In this document: positions 34,232-44,835 of the stretch, piece by piece
Position numbering within the stretch: the stretch's first letter is position 1
Layout of the letters: each line of letters starts with the position of its first letter
Assembly (NCBI GenBank): GCA_030674185.1
Contig: JAPXFY010000022.1
Coordinates: forward strand, 2,623,093-2,687,092
Length of the DNA stretch: 64,000 bases
Direction of reading: 5' to 3'
Source: Monoplex corrugatus
Taxonomy: Eukaryota > Mollusca > Gastropoda > Littorinimorpha > Ranellidae
Program-made: the position numbers and the translations under genes
The notes under the pieces: generated by a model
The model's database searches: none
What the model was told of the DNA's origin: nothing
Seen by the model: the letters and a program-made list of their open reading frames with translations, nothing else

Positions 34232-34842
34232 TCAAGTGCGCAGTGACATGCCCGAGGATGGTACGAGTCTTACAGCTGTCAAGTGCGCAGTGACATGCCC
34301 GAGGATGATACAAGTCTTACAGCTGTCAAGTGCGCAGTGACATGCCCGAGGATGATACAAGTCTTACAGCTGTCAAGTGCGCAGTGACATGCCCCAGGAT
34401 GATACAAGTCTTACAGCTGTCAAGTGCACAGTGACATGCCCAGGATGGTACGAGTCTTACAGCTGTCAAGTGCACAGTGACATGCCCCAGGATGGTACGA
34501 GTCTTACAGCTGTCAAGTGCACAGTGACATGCCCCAGGATGGTACGAGTCTTACAGCTGTCAAGTGCACAGTGACATGCCCCAGGATGGTACGAGTCTTA
34601 CAGCTGTCAAGTGCACAGTGACATGCCCCAGGATGGTACCAGTCTTACAGCTGTCAAGTGCACAGTGACATGCCCCAGGATGATACAAGTCTTACAGCTG
34701 TCAAGTGCACAGTGACATGCCCAGGATGGTACGAGTCTTACAGCTGTCAAGTGCGCAGTGACATGCCCCAGGATGGTACGAGTCTTACAGCTGTCAAGTG
34801 CACAGTGACATGCCCCAGGATGGTACGAGTCTTACAGCTGTA
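34232..34842. repeat. 47-bp minisatellite, about 13 copies
   Basis: The unit contains GTCAAGTGCGCAGTGACATG, CCCCAGGATGGTACGAG and TCTTACAGCT. Variants CGCAG/CACAG, CCGAGG/CCCAGG and GGTACGAG/GATACAAG divide the array into sub-blocks, indicating block-wise amplification. 33996-34231 between the two arrays shows nothing recognisable. Confidence 0.95.
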
Positions 34843-34969
34843 GATCTCCTTTTGATGATGATGTTCATCATGGCAGTCGTCATCTTCCTTCTTCGCCTTC
34901 TTGGCATCCTAGGTCAGTGTCATGAACCGACAGTGTTTACCAGGGATGACTAGATGTTACACTCAGACA

Positions 34970-35533
34970 ATGAGGAGTGAGAATCCCTAGAGACGTGGAC
35001 CCTTCAAAGGACCGTAGCAGAAGTCAGTGTTGGTTTATCTCCTATGGAATCTAGCCAAAGACAGTTCAGTTCAGTTCATATTGGTTATAGCCCAGCCGAC
35101 CACTAGAGCCATATCAGGGCTAACACAATGTCAAAAAGAAAACAAACTGTTAAGATAAAAGACAGATAAAAACCATGCTCACTGTTAACCTTGCAAATCT
35201 GAAGTGCGATAAAAGAAAAACACGTTAAATCACATCAGGTGAAATCTATTGATCTCTTGTAAAAACTGGAAAATTGCATCAGGACAGACGTCTCAGACGA
35301 GGTTTTTTAAGGAATCCACCATGTAGTGCTTTTGTCTCACATCGTACAAGTATAATGAGGAGTGCGACTCCCTAGAGACGTGGACCCTTCAAAGTGCCAG
35401 AAGTCAGTGCCAGTTTATCTCCTATGGAATCTAGCCAAAGGCAGTTCAGTTCAGTTCATATTGCTTACAACCCAGCCGACTACCAGAGCCATATCAGGGC
35501 TAACACCACGTCAAAAAGAAAAGAACAACCCCG
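34970..35533. repeat. Tandem duplication containing satellite-core fragments
   Basis: 34970-35350 and 35355-35533 share AGAGACGTGGACCCTTCAAA, TTTATCTCCTATGGAATCTA and a satellite-type core (TATAGCCCAGCCGACCAC or ACAACCCAGCCGACTACC). In copy 1 the sequence continues CTGTTAAGATAAAAG; in copy 2 the same TTAA is where a piggyBac begins. The first copy also holds a further piece of the 1.7 kb unit (35150-35245). Confidence 0.85.
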
Positions 35534-35537
35534 TTAA

Positions 35538-36613
35538 CTCATTGAGCCCGCACCGAATCATATGATTCGGTGGTCTAGGATAGCGTCAGCATCGCACCGA
35601 ATCATATGATTCAGTGAGTTTTAGAAAATTCCTGTGTAAAGACTACTGGCTTGATTTAAGGGAAACAAATGCTGGATAAGCTTCAACCATTCAAGGTGAA
35701 GATTTCGCTCCCTTTGACTGTATGCGATGGAAAATTATTAGCCGTGAAAGAGCTTTGTAGTGTGACCGTTCGAAAGACTGTTTTCATTCGCAACAAGATG
35801 GCGTCTGATAGAAAGCGTTGGTGTCCCAATCTTCAACAAGCGGCCGCTTTAGCGATGGATTCTGACTTCACTGTCAGCAGTGCATCTAGCGATGAAGAAG
35901 TGGAGTCAGACAATGACTCTGATCCATCTTGGCTTCATTTGACCGATGATCAAAGCGGTGAAAGCGACGCGAGCGAGTCTGAGCTGGAGTCGCCTGTTTC
36001 TTTGTGTGATGGTGACAACGAAGGTGCACCTGTTGGCGCCGTGTTCAATGAAAACAACGTCGATTCTGCCGACAGCGAAGGGGACACCGATGAAGGGATG
36101 TACGACTGGGTGCGTAATTTGCATAATGTCCCCCTGAAAGCCCCTTTCACTGGACACTCTGGCAACCAAGTGCAGGCGCCCGAAGATGCCACACCCCTAT
36201 ACTTCTATCAGTTGTTCATGACTTCTGATCTAATCAAACGATTCAAGAGCGAGACTAATGTGTATGCTGCTGAGTGTGTGGTTGAAAAGCAGGTCGAGGC
36301 AGCAAGGAGAAACCAACCTCTGCCAAAGAGGTCTCTCTACAAGACATGGAAAACTGTGACAGAGAGGGAGGTATGGGGGTTCATCACCATCTTGATCCAC
36401 ATGGGGATAGTGAAGAAGCCGAAGCTGCAGGATTACTGGGCCACGCATCCAGTCACCCACACCACCTTTGCCTCAACAATAATGAAGAGGGAACGCTTCC
36501 GCAGCATCCTAAGCTTCTTCCACCTCAACAGAAACGCCACAATGGTGCCAAGAGGTCAGGATGGCCACGACCCTCTGCACAAGATCCATCCCCTCGTCGA
36601 CCATTTGGTGGAG
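35538..36613 (+). mobile_element. piggyBac 5' half inserted at TTAA
   Basis: TTAA at 35534-35537 is followed by CTCATTGAGCCCGCACCG and the perfect palindrome ACCGAATCATATGATTCGGT, repeated with one change at about 35596. The uninterrupted target exists in the neighbouring duplicate (35150). No matching right end is present before the LINE at 37.3 kb, so the element is truncated. Confidence 0.82.
35798..36613 (+). pseudogene. piggyBac transposase N-terminal exon
   Basis: The start MASDRKRWCPNL is the first ATG with coding character; the 43 codons upstream are open but look like leader. Residues 1-110 are acidic (Asp/Glu/Ser-rich), as in other piggyBac proteins. The conserved domain then begins: ATPLYFYQLFMTSDLIKRF, WGFITILIHMGIVKKP, LQDYWATHPV and MKRERFRSILSFFHLN, ending near KIHPLVDHLVE. 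GAG|GTATGT at 36613 looks like a splice donor, but no later exon with the catalytic Asp residues was found in the window. It is treated as a truncated copy. Confidence 0.8.
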
Positions 36614-37260
36614 GTATGTATCGTTTCCTTCTCATCTTGGCATAATTGCTTTGTCTTCCATTTCATTTTGTGCTGATCATGTGACATATATGTATATGAT
36701 GCATTCTCAAAAGGTGAGACCTCATGACCCAACTATGTTTACATGCCCATATTTTTTTTCTCACTATGTTTGAGAAGTTGCCTTAAAGGCATTTTATTCA
36801 AGAGATATTGAAGAAATATATAAGTTAAGTTGAACGTTGTGGTGATGCTTGATGAAATAAAAAAAATTGACAAATGGGATTTTTGTGTGTTTTTTTCCTT
36901 CCCGAAAATGAGACACAGAGTACATGCTTCATTGATGTGCATGCAGTTTCTTAGCAAACTGAAATTGTTGGCTTACTTATATTATATATGTATCTAGGCA
37001 TAAAGTGCCTTTGTTTTAACCCAAGTTCAGATCGCCAGGCTTATTTATTGCTTCAGAATACGGCGAGAAATAAACAAACGTCGACAGTGACGCCTTGGTC
37101 AGAAAGCCTAGAGATGAAACGATAGACTTAGCTGACACAGAAATCAACACAACGTAATTCTGTGTTTTCATACAACTTAAAAACAAAAGACTCTCAACGG
37201 AAAACGCACATAGAACCCAGTGGGGTTCATAATAATAGCGTGAAGAAATGTGTCAGCTGA
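36614..37260. other. Unassigned: piggyBac intron and/or LINE 5' region
   Basis: A/T-rich, with no recognisable coding segment or terminal repeat. An in-frame TGA at 37258-37260 ends the upstream reading of the LINE ORF. The boundary between the truncated piggyBac and the following LINE must lie somewhere here. Confidence 0.4.
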
Positions 37261-40251
37261 AGAAATGATCAAAAACAACGAAGTTCTACCGTCTACCATA
37301 ACACTGCCAACCTCACTCGCATCAACACTGGCTCTCCTGTAAATTGCTTCTCCCGCCGATCTGCTTCATTTCGTCTGTCTGTCTTCAACGCCCAAGCGCT
37401 TGGGACTGGCACAGAAAAACGCTCTGCTCTGTCCTACTTCATCCACGACAACAACGTCGATGTCTTTGCTGTGGTGGAAACTTGGTTTCGTGCTGAAGGT
37501 GACGAGGCTAAGTGCCGTGACATCGCTCCCCCTGGCCACCACACCCTCTCCTTCCCCCGCCAGTCCCGTGGTGGTGGCATTGCTTTTGTTGTTGCTGATC
37601 CACTCTCCCCTTTCCTCTCCACCAAATCCTCCTTCCCTTTCACCCACACTTCTTTCGAACTGGCACAACTTACCCTCACCTTCCCCCACCACACTTTCCA
37701 CCTTCTGTGTTTGTATCGTCCTCCTCCAAACTCTAAGAACCGTCTCACTGACTCCAACTTCATTGACGAATTCCCGGATCTGCTGTCCTACTGTAACTCC
37801 CTCCATGGTTCCTACATCATCGCTGGTGACTTTAACATTCATTTTGATCGCCCCTCCGAACCCACCACCTCCAAAGTCATCGATTTTCTGGACTGCTACG
37901 GCCTGGTTCAGTGCGTCCACGCTCCCACTCACATTCGTGGGCACACATTGGATAATATAATCCACAGGACTGACCAGACCATGGTGAGTTCCATCATCAT
38001 CGACCACACCCTCCCATCTGACCATGTCTGCCTTGTTGCTGATCTTCATTTTTCCCGCCCTCCACCCCGCAAAACTTACATTCAAGCCAGACACCTTTCT
38101 GCAGTGGACATGACTGTCTTTGAGGCTGACCTTCAGTCTCTCTTATCTGCTTCCCCGCCAACCACACCTGATGACCTCAACTCCCTTCTCCTTGGACTCC
38201 TGGATCGGTTCGCTCCTGCCTGTGGCCGCCTTGTTTCCAAGAGGCCACCATCACCTTGGTTCTCCTCCATTGGGCCTCAGCTGCAAGCGGCCAAGTGTGA
38301 AAGGCGCAGAGCCGAGAGACAGTGGCTCAAGTCTAGTCTGACTGTTCATAAGCAAATTTTTCAAACTGCCAACAAAATTGTTAATAGCCTCGTAGATGCC
38401 TCTAAATCAGCCTATTACAATGCTAAAATTCTTGCCTGTTCCACTTCCAAACAACTGTATAATATAACTAATACTCTTCTTGGCAAAACTGGCTCTTCTC
38501 CTCTTCCATCTCACCTGCCACCTTCTGATCTTCCACAGGCTTTCTCTGACTATTTTTTCAACAAGATTGCTAACCTCAGGCTTTCTCTCGATTCCACGAC
38601 GAACACTCATGCTACATTTCCTGAACCCCCTTTCTCTGGAATCCCCCTTATTTTCTTCCAACCCGTTTCTGAGGACTTTATTAAGAAAATCATCATGAAA
38701 TCTGGCATTAAAACCTGTGAACTCGACCCATTGCCAGCTTCTTTTCTCACCCATTGTCTCGATACTCTTCTCCCTCACATCACCAATATCATTAACCATT
38801 CCCTCTCAACTGGCTCCTTTCCTTCTTCTTTCAAGTCAGCAATTGTAAGACCTCTTCTAAAAAAGACGACTCTTGACCCTGAGAATTTGAAAAACTATAG
38901 ACCTGTGTCAAATCTTCCTTTTCTTTCCAAGGTCTTAGAGAAAGTTGTTCTTGACCAGCTGTTAAACCACCTTCATTCCAATAACCTTGTCTATTCCCTT
39001 CAGTCTGCTTACCGTTCTGGACATAGTACCGAAACTGCTCTTCTCAAAATCTGCAACGACTTATTGACTACTCTCGACTCTAACAACGTATCACTTTTGA
39101 CTCTCTTGGACCTATCTGCTGCCTTTGACACTATTGACCACTCTATCCTTCTCTCCCGTCTACATCACTCTTTTGGGCTCCATGATACTGTCTTGAACTG
39201 GTTTCATTCTTACATCACCAATCGTCTGCAAGTAGTTTCTGTCAATGGTCTTTCTTCTAATCCTTCCTGTCTGACTTACGGAGTGCCACAAGGATCTGTT
39301 CTGGGCCCCCTACTTTTCATTCTCTACACCTACCCTGTCTCCTCTATTGTCCAAGAACACCTACTTCAGCATCATTCTTTCTCGGATGACAATCAGCTGT
39401 ATGTCTCTGGGCCTCTCCCTGACCTTCCCATCATGATCCAGAAAACCCAATCTTGTGTAGCTGACCTGAAGGATTGGATGACTGAAAACAAACTGAAATT
39501 AAATGAAGAGAAATCCGAATTGATCTTGATCACCCCACCCAAACTCCAAAATCACCCCTCTCTTCCAACCTCTGTCACACTTGTTGACTCATCTATCCCT
39601 CTCTCCCATTTTGCCCGTAACCTTGGTGTAACTCTTGATCAAACCCTGTCCTTCCACCAGCATGTGAGCAACGTCTGTCGGACTTGTTTTCTTGAACTCC
39701 GCCGAATTGCTTCTATCCGCCACCTCCTCTCAGAAGACACGACAAAGGCTCTTGTCTGTGCATTTGTTCTATCCCGTCTCGATTACTGTAATGCTCTTTT
39801 TTCTGGTTCCCCCTCTCATCTCATTAACAAACTTCAGAAAGTTCAAAATCATGCTGCCCGTCTCATCTTCCGCTCTTCAAAATTTAACCATGTTACGCCA
39901 TTGCTCTGTTCTCTCCACTGGCTCCCTGTTCAGCAAAGAATATCCTACAAGATTGCCTGCCTCTGCTTCAAATCTATTGAGTCTTCCTGTCCTGAGTATC
40001 TCACCCATCTGTTACATCTCTACACGCCATCTCGAGCTTTGCGGTCCTCATCTGATACCCGTCTCTATAGTATCCCCATAGTCCGCACTAAAAGGTTTGG
40101 GCAGCGTTCTTTTTCCTATCAAGCTCCAACCATCTGGAATCAGTTACCTCGCTCTCTTAGATACTCACCCTCTCTGTCCACATTCAAACGCTCCCTCAAA
40201 ACTCACCTGTTTCCCAAAACTGGCAATCTCTGCCCCCTTCCCCCCATGTAA
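37261..40251 (+). CDS. LINE endonuclease-reverse transcriptase, open throughout
   Basis: The frame is open from 37261 to the TAA at 40249-40251, about 996 codons, with no evident ATG near its start; the first GTG is at 37471, well inside the endonuclease domain, so translation probably begins upstream of a 5' truncation or by another route. Domains: endonuclease (VFNAQALGTGTEKRSALS, VVETWF, AGDFNIHFD, SDHVCLVAD), linker, reverse transcriptase (LKNYRPVSNLPFLSK, SAYRSGHSTETALLK, LLDLSAAFDTIDH, YGVPQGSVLGP, FSDDNQLYVSG) and a C-terminal region with LSRLDYCNALFSG and LHWLPVQQRISYK. It acts on its own RNA by target-primed reverse transcription. The intact frame suggests a young copy. Confidence 0.9.
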   Translation, partial: RNDQKQRSSTVYHNTANLTRINTGSPVNCFSRRSASFRLSVFNAQALGTGTEKRSALSYFIHDNNVDVFAVVETWFRAEGDEAKCRDIAPPGHHTLSFPRQSRGGGIAFVVADPLSPFLSTKSSFPFTHTSFELAQLTLTFPHHTFHLLCLYRPPPNSKNRLTDSNFIDEFPDLLSYCNSLHGSYIIAGDFNIHFDRPSEPTTSKVIDFLDCYGLVQCVHAPTHIRGHTLDNIIHRTDQTMVSSIIIDHTLPSDHVCLVADLHFSRPPPRKTYIQARHLSAVDMTVFEADLQSLLSASPPTTPDDLNSLLLGLLDRFAPACGRLVSKRPPSPWFSSIGPQLQAAKCERRRAERQWLKSSLTVHKQIFQTANKIVNSLVDASKSAYYNAKILACSTSKQLYNITNTLLGKTGSSPLPSHLPPSDLPQAFSDYFFNKIANLRLSLDSTTNTHATFPEPPFSGIPLIFFQPVSEDFIKKIIMKSGIKTCELDPLPASFLTHCLDTLLPHITNIINHSLSTGSFPSSFKSAIVRPLLKKTTLDPENLKNYRPVSNLPFLSKVLEKVVLDQLLNHLHSNNLVYSLQSAYRSGHSTETALLKICNDLLTTLDSNNVSLLTLLDLSAAFDTIDHSILLSRLHHSFGLHDTVLNWFHSYITNRLQVVSVNGLSSNPSCLTYGVPQGSVLGPLLFILYTYPVSSIVQEHLLQHHSFSDDNQLYVSGPLPDLPIMIQKTQSCVADLKDWMTENKLKLNEEKSELILITPPKLQNHPSLPTSVTLVDSSIPLSHFARNLGVTLDQTLSFHQHVSNVCRTCFLELRRIASIRHLLSEDTTKALVCAFVLSRLDYCNALFSGSPSHLINKLQKVQNHAARLIFRSSKFNHVTPLLCSLHWLPVQQRISYKIACLCFKSIESSCPEYLTHLLHLYTPSRALRSSSDTRLYSIPIVRTKRFGQRSFSYQAPTIWNQLPRSLRYSPSLSTFKRSLKTHLFPKTGNLCPLPPM

Positions 40252-40310
40252 TGTAATGGTGACATTATAGTGTCTTAGTGTCAATGTGTCATTGTATTTG
40301 CATGTCATGC

Positions 40311-40342
<32 letters not shown>

Positions 40343-40481
40343 TGTGTGTGTGGGGGTGCTTCTGTGGGCGTGTGTGTGTGTGCTTGTGATTCTGGTTATA
40401 TGTTTTGCCATTGTAAACGCCTAGGGCATTAATTTGATTAGGCGTACTAAATGTTCATAATAATAATAATAATAATAATAA
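37261..40481 (+). mobile_element. CR1/L2-like LINE with uninterrupted EN-RT ORF
   Basis: The ORF is followed by a short 3' region with (TG)n, the stem TGTAAACGCCTAGGGCATTA...ATTAGGCG, ATGTTCATAAT and an (AAT)n tail ending at 40481. The 5' end is not defined, and no separate ORF1 was recognised upstream. It is the best-preserved of the three LINEs in this window. Confidence 0.88.
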
Positions 40482-41240
40482 TCAATTTTTACCGATTCGA
40501 AATTCCTTAGTCAGGATGTCACTATCGACTTTCCTGACGGCTTTCCAACTCGCGGACATCTGTCGTCTGCTTTCTTCTTAAAATAGATTCACGTGAAGTC
40601 TCGTCAGCGGGTCATGTGTTGTTTACATTGGAAAAAATGGAGCGAACTCGACGAAAAGGTAAGTTTGCTACTTTGTCATAGTTCCTTAGGCCGTCATGGT
40701 CGACTAAAATTCACGGTCGACTCAATTATCGTTCACTGTGTTTGTCAATCAATAAACTGAGGCATCTGGTGCTAATTCATGTAAAGGTCTCTCGAAATAA
40801 ATGTAATCGCACGGTGAACATGACATGGCTGTATTACAGTAAATCTGTAGTGTTAGAAAGATCGTTTTGGTGCAAAGAGACCAAGGGGAAACTTTGGTCA
40901 ACATCACTGTCGACGTACCAAAGTTTTGGTCAGTGTAATGGTCGACGGAAAGTTCCTGGAAAAAAAGCAGCGTGGGCGGGGCTTAATTCTGTCGGTGGCT
41001 CGCGCGGCGCAGTTGTCCGGCCTTTGTGCAACTGTGTGCAACGGCGAAGAAGCAACGGCGAAACACGTAGTCGCTCGGCTTACACGTCATTGCATGGATG
41101 TGTGTGCAACTGTGTGAGTTGTCGTGCGAACGCTATAATAAGGGGACTGTTTGAGTGATACATTTCATGCTTTCTCTCGATGCAGCACGAATCTACGCCG
41201 TCTTGCTCCTTGCTACCACTACCTCCTTGCTCCTTGCACC
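40482..41240. other. Possible 5' relic of a transposase-OTU-type element
   Basis: ATGGAGCGAACTCGACGAAAAG|GTAAGT (from about 40637) encodes MERTRRKG with a strong splice donor, the same layout as MSKTRGEG|GTAAGT in the large element at 47.8 kb. A motif near GTCA...ATGGTCGAC recurs around it (about 40516, 40696, 40713, 40898, 40926), like the subterminal repeats of that element. No later exon of such a gene is found. This is a suggestion based on layout, not on sequence identity. Confidence 0.35.
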
Positions 41241-41985
41241 ATGTCTAGCTCGGACTCTGAATCAGGCCAGTCAGTGACTACTTTGTCGGTCCATGACATA
41301 GAGCCTCAGCTCCTCGACGACCCACCCACCCACTCGACCCCTCTGCAGAAGGGTGCTGGGCGAGGCAAGAACCGGAAGAGCCGCAAGCAGAAGCTGTCTC
41401 CCCCTCACCGACGCCCAGAAGGAGGAGATGCTGGATTTTCTCAAGGACAATCCGTTCTTGTACAACAAGGCTCATCCGGCATTCAAGGACAGCAGCAAGC
41501 GCCAACGGGCCTGGAAGCAGATGGACGAGCGGTTTGTGGTGGAGGATGGTGCATGCTGGCACTGGTACCGATCGGTGCGGACCATGCTAGCCAGAGCCAA
41601 GAAGATGAAGTCGAAGAGTGGGTCTGGCGGGGCCAATCTTCCTGCTGCGCTCCAATGGGTCTGGGATAAGCTAGACTTCATCAAGCCATTCATGTCGTCG
41701 CTTTCCCAGGATACCGTGGGGCCACAGAAAAGAAGTGCTGCTATGACACTCCCTGAGACTGAAGCGGACGACCATGACCATCCTGGCCCCATCCGAAAGG
41801 TGCCACGCCCTGCTGCGCTTTCTGACTCCCGTGCTGCCTCTGCCACCAAGCCTGCTCCTGCCCAGGCCGCGAACTGCTGTGGCCACCTTTGCTCGCAGCT
41901 GGAGTCCATGGTTCATCAGTACGACAGCCCCATGGCTTACTTCTGGCGGCTTTTGGATTGGAGGATCGGGGGCCAGCAGCGATAG
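41241..41985 (+). pseudogene. MADF-domain protein relic
   Basis: Starts MSSSDSESGQSVTTLSVHD in one frame; after a shift near 41400 the frame continues LTDAQKEEMLDFLKDNPFLY, NKAHPAFKDSSKRQRAWKQM, HWYRSVRTMLARAKK, which fits a MADF/Myb-like DNA-binding domain (~85 aa). A Ser/Ala-rich tail follows to a TAG at 41983-41985, just where a minus-strand piggyBac fragment begins, so the natural C-terminus may be lost. Such proteins are common as multicopy genes or transposon accessory genes in invertebrates. No partner transposase is recognised next to it. Confidence 0.65.
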
Positions 41986-42202
41986 GCAAATCGATATCAC
42001 CGTCATTATCACCCGATTCACTATCGATTTCGGACTCCAAATCAATGAGCAGACGATCACTGTTGATAACTAGGTCAACATCGACGTCGGACTCATCTTG
42101 TTTCGAAATTTCTTCAAGATTGAAGCCTTCAAAAACACTCTCTTCATCACTAACATATCCAAAAATGGATTCCAGAAGTTGCATGGTTTCTTGATCCGCC
42201 AT
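41986..42202 (-). pseudogene. piggyBac transposase N-terminal fragment
   Basis: From 42202 leftwards: MADQETMQLLESIFGYVSDE, then an acidic stretch (EEISKQDESDVDVDLV, DSESGDNDGDIDLPIA) typical of piggyBac N-termini. The chain then runs into unrelated sequence. No catalytic region remains. The identification rests on the acidic N-terminus together with the adjacent TTAACCCTCTGCC end. Confidence 0.6.
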
Positions 42203-42469
42203 TTTTGCAGAAAATTTTCGCGAAAAAAAGGCTGAACTTTGAAAAATCACAGCAGCAAAACTACTCAACCAAACTTCTTGCAACAAAGCACAAAATGTCG
42301 TCCGGAAACGGCCCTACCGGAAGACGCTTATATCGCGATTGCATTCTGGGATATGCGATAGTGAAAGTGAAAGTCGCTGACCTAGTATTCCGCGGTCGAT
42401 CTTGGTCGATCCGGTATTCAGAAAACGGAAATCTCGCGGTCGATCGCGGTCGATCCGGTAGGCAGAGGG
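41986..42469 (-). mobile_element. piggyBac 5' terminal fragment with classical end
   Basis: The right border reads ...GGTAGGCAGAGGG then TTAA (42470-42473). On the minus strand this is TTAACCCTCTGCC, very close to the classical piggyBac terminus. Inside are several copies of CGATCGCGGTCGATCCGG-like sequence (42390-42460), likely subterminal binding sites. The fragment ends abruptly near 41986 against the MADF relic. Confidence 0.75.
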
Positions 42470-42473
42470 TTAA

Positions 42474-44463
42474 ACGCCCGCCATGTTCCTCGCTATTCCA
42501 CGTGCACGTGCACTCACTTCAACCCAGTTCGGCGCATGCTGCTGCCTTCGCTGTCCGTGGTAAGCCTAACGTAACTTTCTCATACCCCCTACTTCCATCC
42601 ACCCACCCCCCTCACTTCCCCTACCCTCCAGCGGCGTGTGAGATCTTGACCTTTGACCCCAGCCAGCCGACACGTTACACACGAGCGCAGTTGCTAGCGG
42701 CTAAAACCACAGGCGCCCGACTCGATGTCTCTGTTATTGCCCGACTGAAAGAACTGTCGATAGGGGTAAATCTTCCCCGCAAACGCTCGTGTCGTGGGGG
42801 CACGAGGAAGCGTCGCAGGATTCAGGCTGTCTGCGGCATACCTGATAGGGATCCGGCTGCTCATGGACCTGTACCGCCCTCCATCCTGTCTGACATCACC
42901 TCACTGCCTCCACGACCCCAGGGCGCCAACTTCTCCAACCTAATCACCGTTCCTCTTCAAGAAGCAAAAACAATTCCCAATCAGCTGTGCATGTGTGTTT
43001 TCAATGCGCAGTCTGTAGGCCCTTCTGTCAAACGTTCGGCCATTCGTGACTTTATTCACGAGCACGACATTGATGTCCTCTTCCTTACGGAAACCTGGCT
43101 TCGTAAGACTGGCGACGAAGCAAAGCTCAACGACCTGACTCCACCAGGCTACAAACTGCTCTCCTTCCCGAGACAACACACAACCAAGATCAAGCGTGGT
43201 GGCGGCCTTGCTGTCATCATCAAAGACCATCTTGCTGAGAATTGTTTCAGTGTGTCTAATTTTCCTTTTAATCATGTGTCTTTTGAACTGGCCCAGCTAA
43301 CACTAACAGTAAACGAACAACGTGTAAGCTTCTTCCTTGTGTACAGGATTCCACCAAACCAGAAAAATGAACTCACGACGCCTCTGTTCTTTACTGAACT
43401 TACCGGTTTCCTTGATTTTTGTTTACAATGCCCAAACAAACTTGTGATTTCTGGCGACTTTAATTTTCATGTTGATGACACTACTAACACAAATGCTTTG
43501 AAGTTGATAGAACAATTTCAAATGTTTAATCTGATACAGACAGTCACCGAACCAACTCAGAAGTGTGGACATATTCTTGACATTAGTTATACATAGAAAT
43601 GATGACGATATCATTCATTCCACCAATGTGTGTCATGATCTTGCTTCTGATCATTTCGCCATTTTGTGCCATCTATCTACACCTAAACTTAAACGTCCTC
43701 CGAAATATGTTTCCACTCGTTCCATCGGAAAAAATTGATCACGATAAACTTGCACACGACATCGCGCAGTTCTTAACACCAAATCTGTCAATCTCAGAAT
43801 TAAACTCAAATCTTTCATCTATTTTTGACAAGCATGCGCCTATGCGACAGATGAAAGTTCGCGATGGAAAACCAAGCCACTGGTACAACGCTGTCTCTGG
43901 TCCACTTCGCGAAGCTAAAACCGCACGCAGACGTGCAGAGCGTGAGTGGAAAAAAACAAAGCTCACTGTTCACAAACAAATCTACGATGCTGCGAAGCGC
44001 AATGTCACGGACATAGTGCACACTGCAAAAACGACCTTCTATTCGTCGCTAGTGTCAGGTTCTCGCACATGCAAGCAGCTCTTCCAAAATATGTCACACC
44101 TTCTTGGTAAAAATAAGTCCGTTTCACTACCTTCTGTCTCAGATATAAAGCTCCTTCCGAATATGTTTGCCGAATTTTTCAGCAACAAGATTGCAACCAT
44201 TCGAAACAACTTCCCGTCAACATTACAGTCTCATAACATCAGCCCTCCCTTCTCTAGCACCCCTTTGTCTGCTTTTGTTCCCGTTAGTGAAGATCTAGTG
44301 AGAAAAACGATCATGCAGACAACTCCAAAGACTTGTGAACTAGATCCAATGCCACCAAATTTCTAATTCAGCATATAGACCTTCTTCTGCCTAGCATTAC
44401 TCATATCATGAACGAATCACTCATTTCCGGCGTCTTTCCAACTGAATTTAAAACAGCCGTGTT
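42474..44463 (+). pseudogene. Third CR1/L2-like LINE, N-terminal two thirds, frameshifted
   Basis: The first part is a basic N-terminal region (PTRYTRAQLLAAKTTGARLD, LPRKRSCRGGTRKRRR) that I associate with the start of such LINE proteins. The endonuclease follows (CVFNAQSVGPSVKRSAIRDF, FLTETWLRKTGDEAK, ISGDFNFHVDD). A shift near 43585 leads to ASDHFAIL and the linker (KTARRRAEREWKKTKLTVHK); another near 44363 precedes HIMNESLISGVFPTEFKTAV. Similarity stops at about 44463, before the reverse transcriptase core. This copy retains more of the N-terminus than the other two LINEs but cannot make a working enzyme. Confidence 0.85.
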
Positions 44464-44831
44464 AAAACGAGCATGTGACAGAAGGTGGTTCGCTTATGGT
44501 AGGTCACTTCATGACGCTAATAAAAATCATATGCAGGTTAAAACTTGCTCTTTTGCTATTTTTCTACTTGGAATATACCTTTGAGAGATACATAAGATAA
44601 CTTTATGGTGTAAAAGTGGCAGGATCTGCCCATTAAACATCTTTAGATGTTAATAGCTGACGATTTGCACGTCAGTAAAACTACAGTATCCACTCGGTCC
44701 ATTATGCTGGATCACTTTTTAACTATGTAACTTAATTTTTTTTACAACAAAGTTTCATCAGATTAAAACATGGAACACATCAAAATGCGTTGAAAATGTT
44801 GTTTTCTTGAAACGGTCTATTTTAGAGTACT
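44464..44831. other. Unassigned 370-bp segment between LINE break and piggyBac
   Basis: A/T-rich, no ORF, and no similarity noticed to other parts of the window. It replaces the expected LINE reverse transcriptase sequence, so it belongs to another insertion or to a deletion join. Confidence 0.4.
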
Positions 44832-44835
44832 TTAA

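Noticed and set aside
33078..34842. CRISPR array
   Set aside because: Units are contiguous without unique spacers, and the context is animal transposons.
35906..36460. Minus-strand ORFs opposite the piggyBac exon
   Set aside because: They mirror the coding frame of a well-supported transposase exon and show no motif.
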